Below, in pieces: positions 63,927 through 64,000 of a stretch of DNA of 64,000 nucleotides (the stretch's first letter is position 1; every line of letters starts with the position of its first letter). Under the pieces are notes generated by a model. That model saw nothing but the letters and a program-made list of their open reading frames with translations. It was not told where the DNA came from and searched no databases. The position numbers were made by a program, and so were the translations under genes. This stretch comes from Paenactinomyces guangxiensis (GTDB lineage Bacteria > Bacillota > Bacilli > Thermoactinomycetales > Thermoactinomycetaceae), in assembly GCF_016055185.1 (NCBI RefSeq), contig NZ_JAECVR010000007.1, positions 113,508 to 177,507 on the forward strand, read 5' to 3'.

Positions 63927-64000
63927 AGAAAGGAGGTGATCCATCCCCACCTTCCGGTAGGGATACCTTGTTACGACTTCACCCCAATTATCTGCCCCAC
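63927..64000 (-). rRNA. 16S rRNA, 3' end (cut by window edge)
   Basis: The minus strand gives the 16S 3' terminus: GTCGTAACAAGGTATCCC, GGAAGGTGGGGATGGATCAC and the anti-Shine-Dalgarno CCTCCTTTCT. The rest lies beyond 64000. After the 3' end the spacer contains CTTTAGTTTTCAGGGAA, like the start of a Bacillus 16S-23S spacer, before the terminator. Confidence 0.97.

Noticed and set aside
1..64000. CRISPR arrays, tRNA genes, intact insertion sequences or prophage
   Set aside because: No regularly spaced repeats, no cloverleaf sequences, no transposase, integrase or phage genes were seen on either strand.

Overview
This window reads as a chromosome segment of an endospore-forming, moderately AT-rich member of the Firmicutes (Bacillota). 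The gene order is that of the Bacillus subtilis pgsA-rodZ-ymf-spoIIIE-dpa-pnp-infB-nusA-polC backbone. It carries sporulation genes (dipicolinate synthase, YlxY, YmxH, a Spo0E-like phosphatase). The 16S 3' end and the fourfold rodZ expansion are unlike Bacillus. My best guess is a Thermoactinomycetaceae-type organism, but that is inference. Every convincing gene lies on the minus strand, so transcription runs from high to low coordinates.

Region 1 (1-10.5 kb): pgsA (cut by the window edge), a possible 57-codon ORF, then four tandem genes of RodZ architecture (N-terminal HTH, one membrane segment, C-terminal beta domain) where B. subtilis has one. Next come ymfK (ACT domain plus a P-loop-like motif), ymfJ, and the ymfI/ymfH/ymfF trio linked in B. 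subtilis to 5-aminopentanol modification of EF-P. Region 2 (10.7-16.6 kb): a guanosine/nucleoside-type ABC importer (nupO, nupP, nupQ) bracketed by two closely similar BMP-family lipoproteins. Region 3 (16.8-31.7 kb): FtsK/SpoIIIE, YlzJ, TepA, a YdbC-like protein, RNase J, the dapA-dapG-asd lysine/DAP genes, dipicolinate synthase, YmxH, Spo0E-like, dUTPase, an M16 protease and the YlxY deacetylase-like protein.

Region 4 (31.7-47 kb): information-processing core: pnp, rpsO, and the long rimP-nusA-rnpM-rplGA-infB-ylxP-rbfA-nrnA-truB-ribF operon with a hairpin-bearing leader, then polC. The usual dxr-rasP-proS neighbours of polC are replaced on the right by unrelated genes. Region 5 (47-51.2 kb): an accessory stretch with an AAA+ ATPase, a DarG-like macrodomain protein without DarT, a LysE-type exporter and a fructosamine-kinase-like protein. 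Region 6 (51.2-57.2 kb): a complete methionine-salvage operon mtnW-X-B-D-K-A behind a clear SAM-I riboswitch with its own terminator and promoter.

Region 7 (57.2-63.7 kb): a carbohydrate-utilisation operon: ROK-family repressor, solute-binding lipoprotein, two CUT1 permeases and two Gfo/Idh/MocA oxidoreductases, with no ATPase. Region 8 (63.7-64 kb): the 3' end of a 16S rRNA gene on the minus strand. Its downstream spacer runs within about 90 nt into a strong intrinsic terminator and then the ROK gene, with no 23S gene. This apparently solitary 16S gene, the rodZ expansion, and the transposon-end-like hairpin beside the rRNA terminator are the most unusual features. I see no CRISPR array, tRNA gene, prophage or intact insertion sequence.
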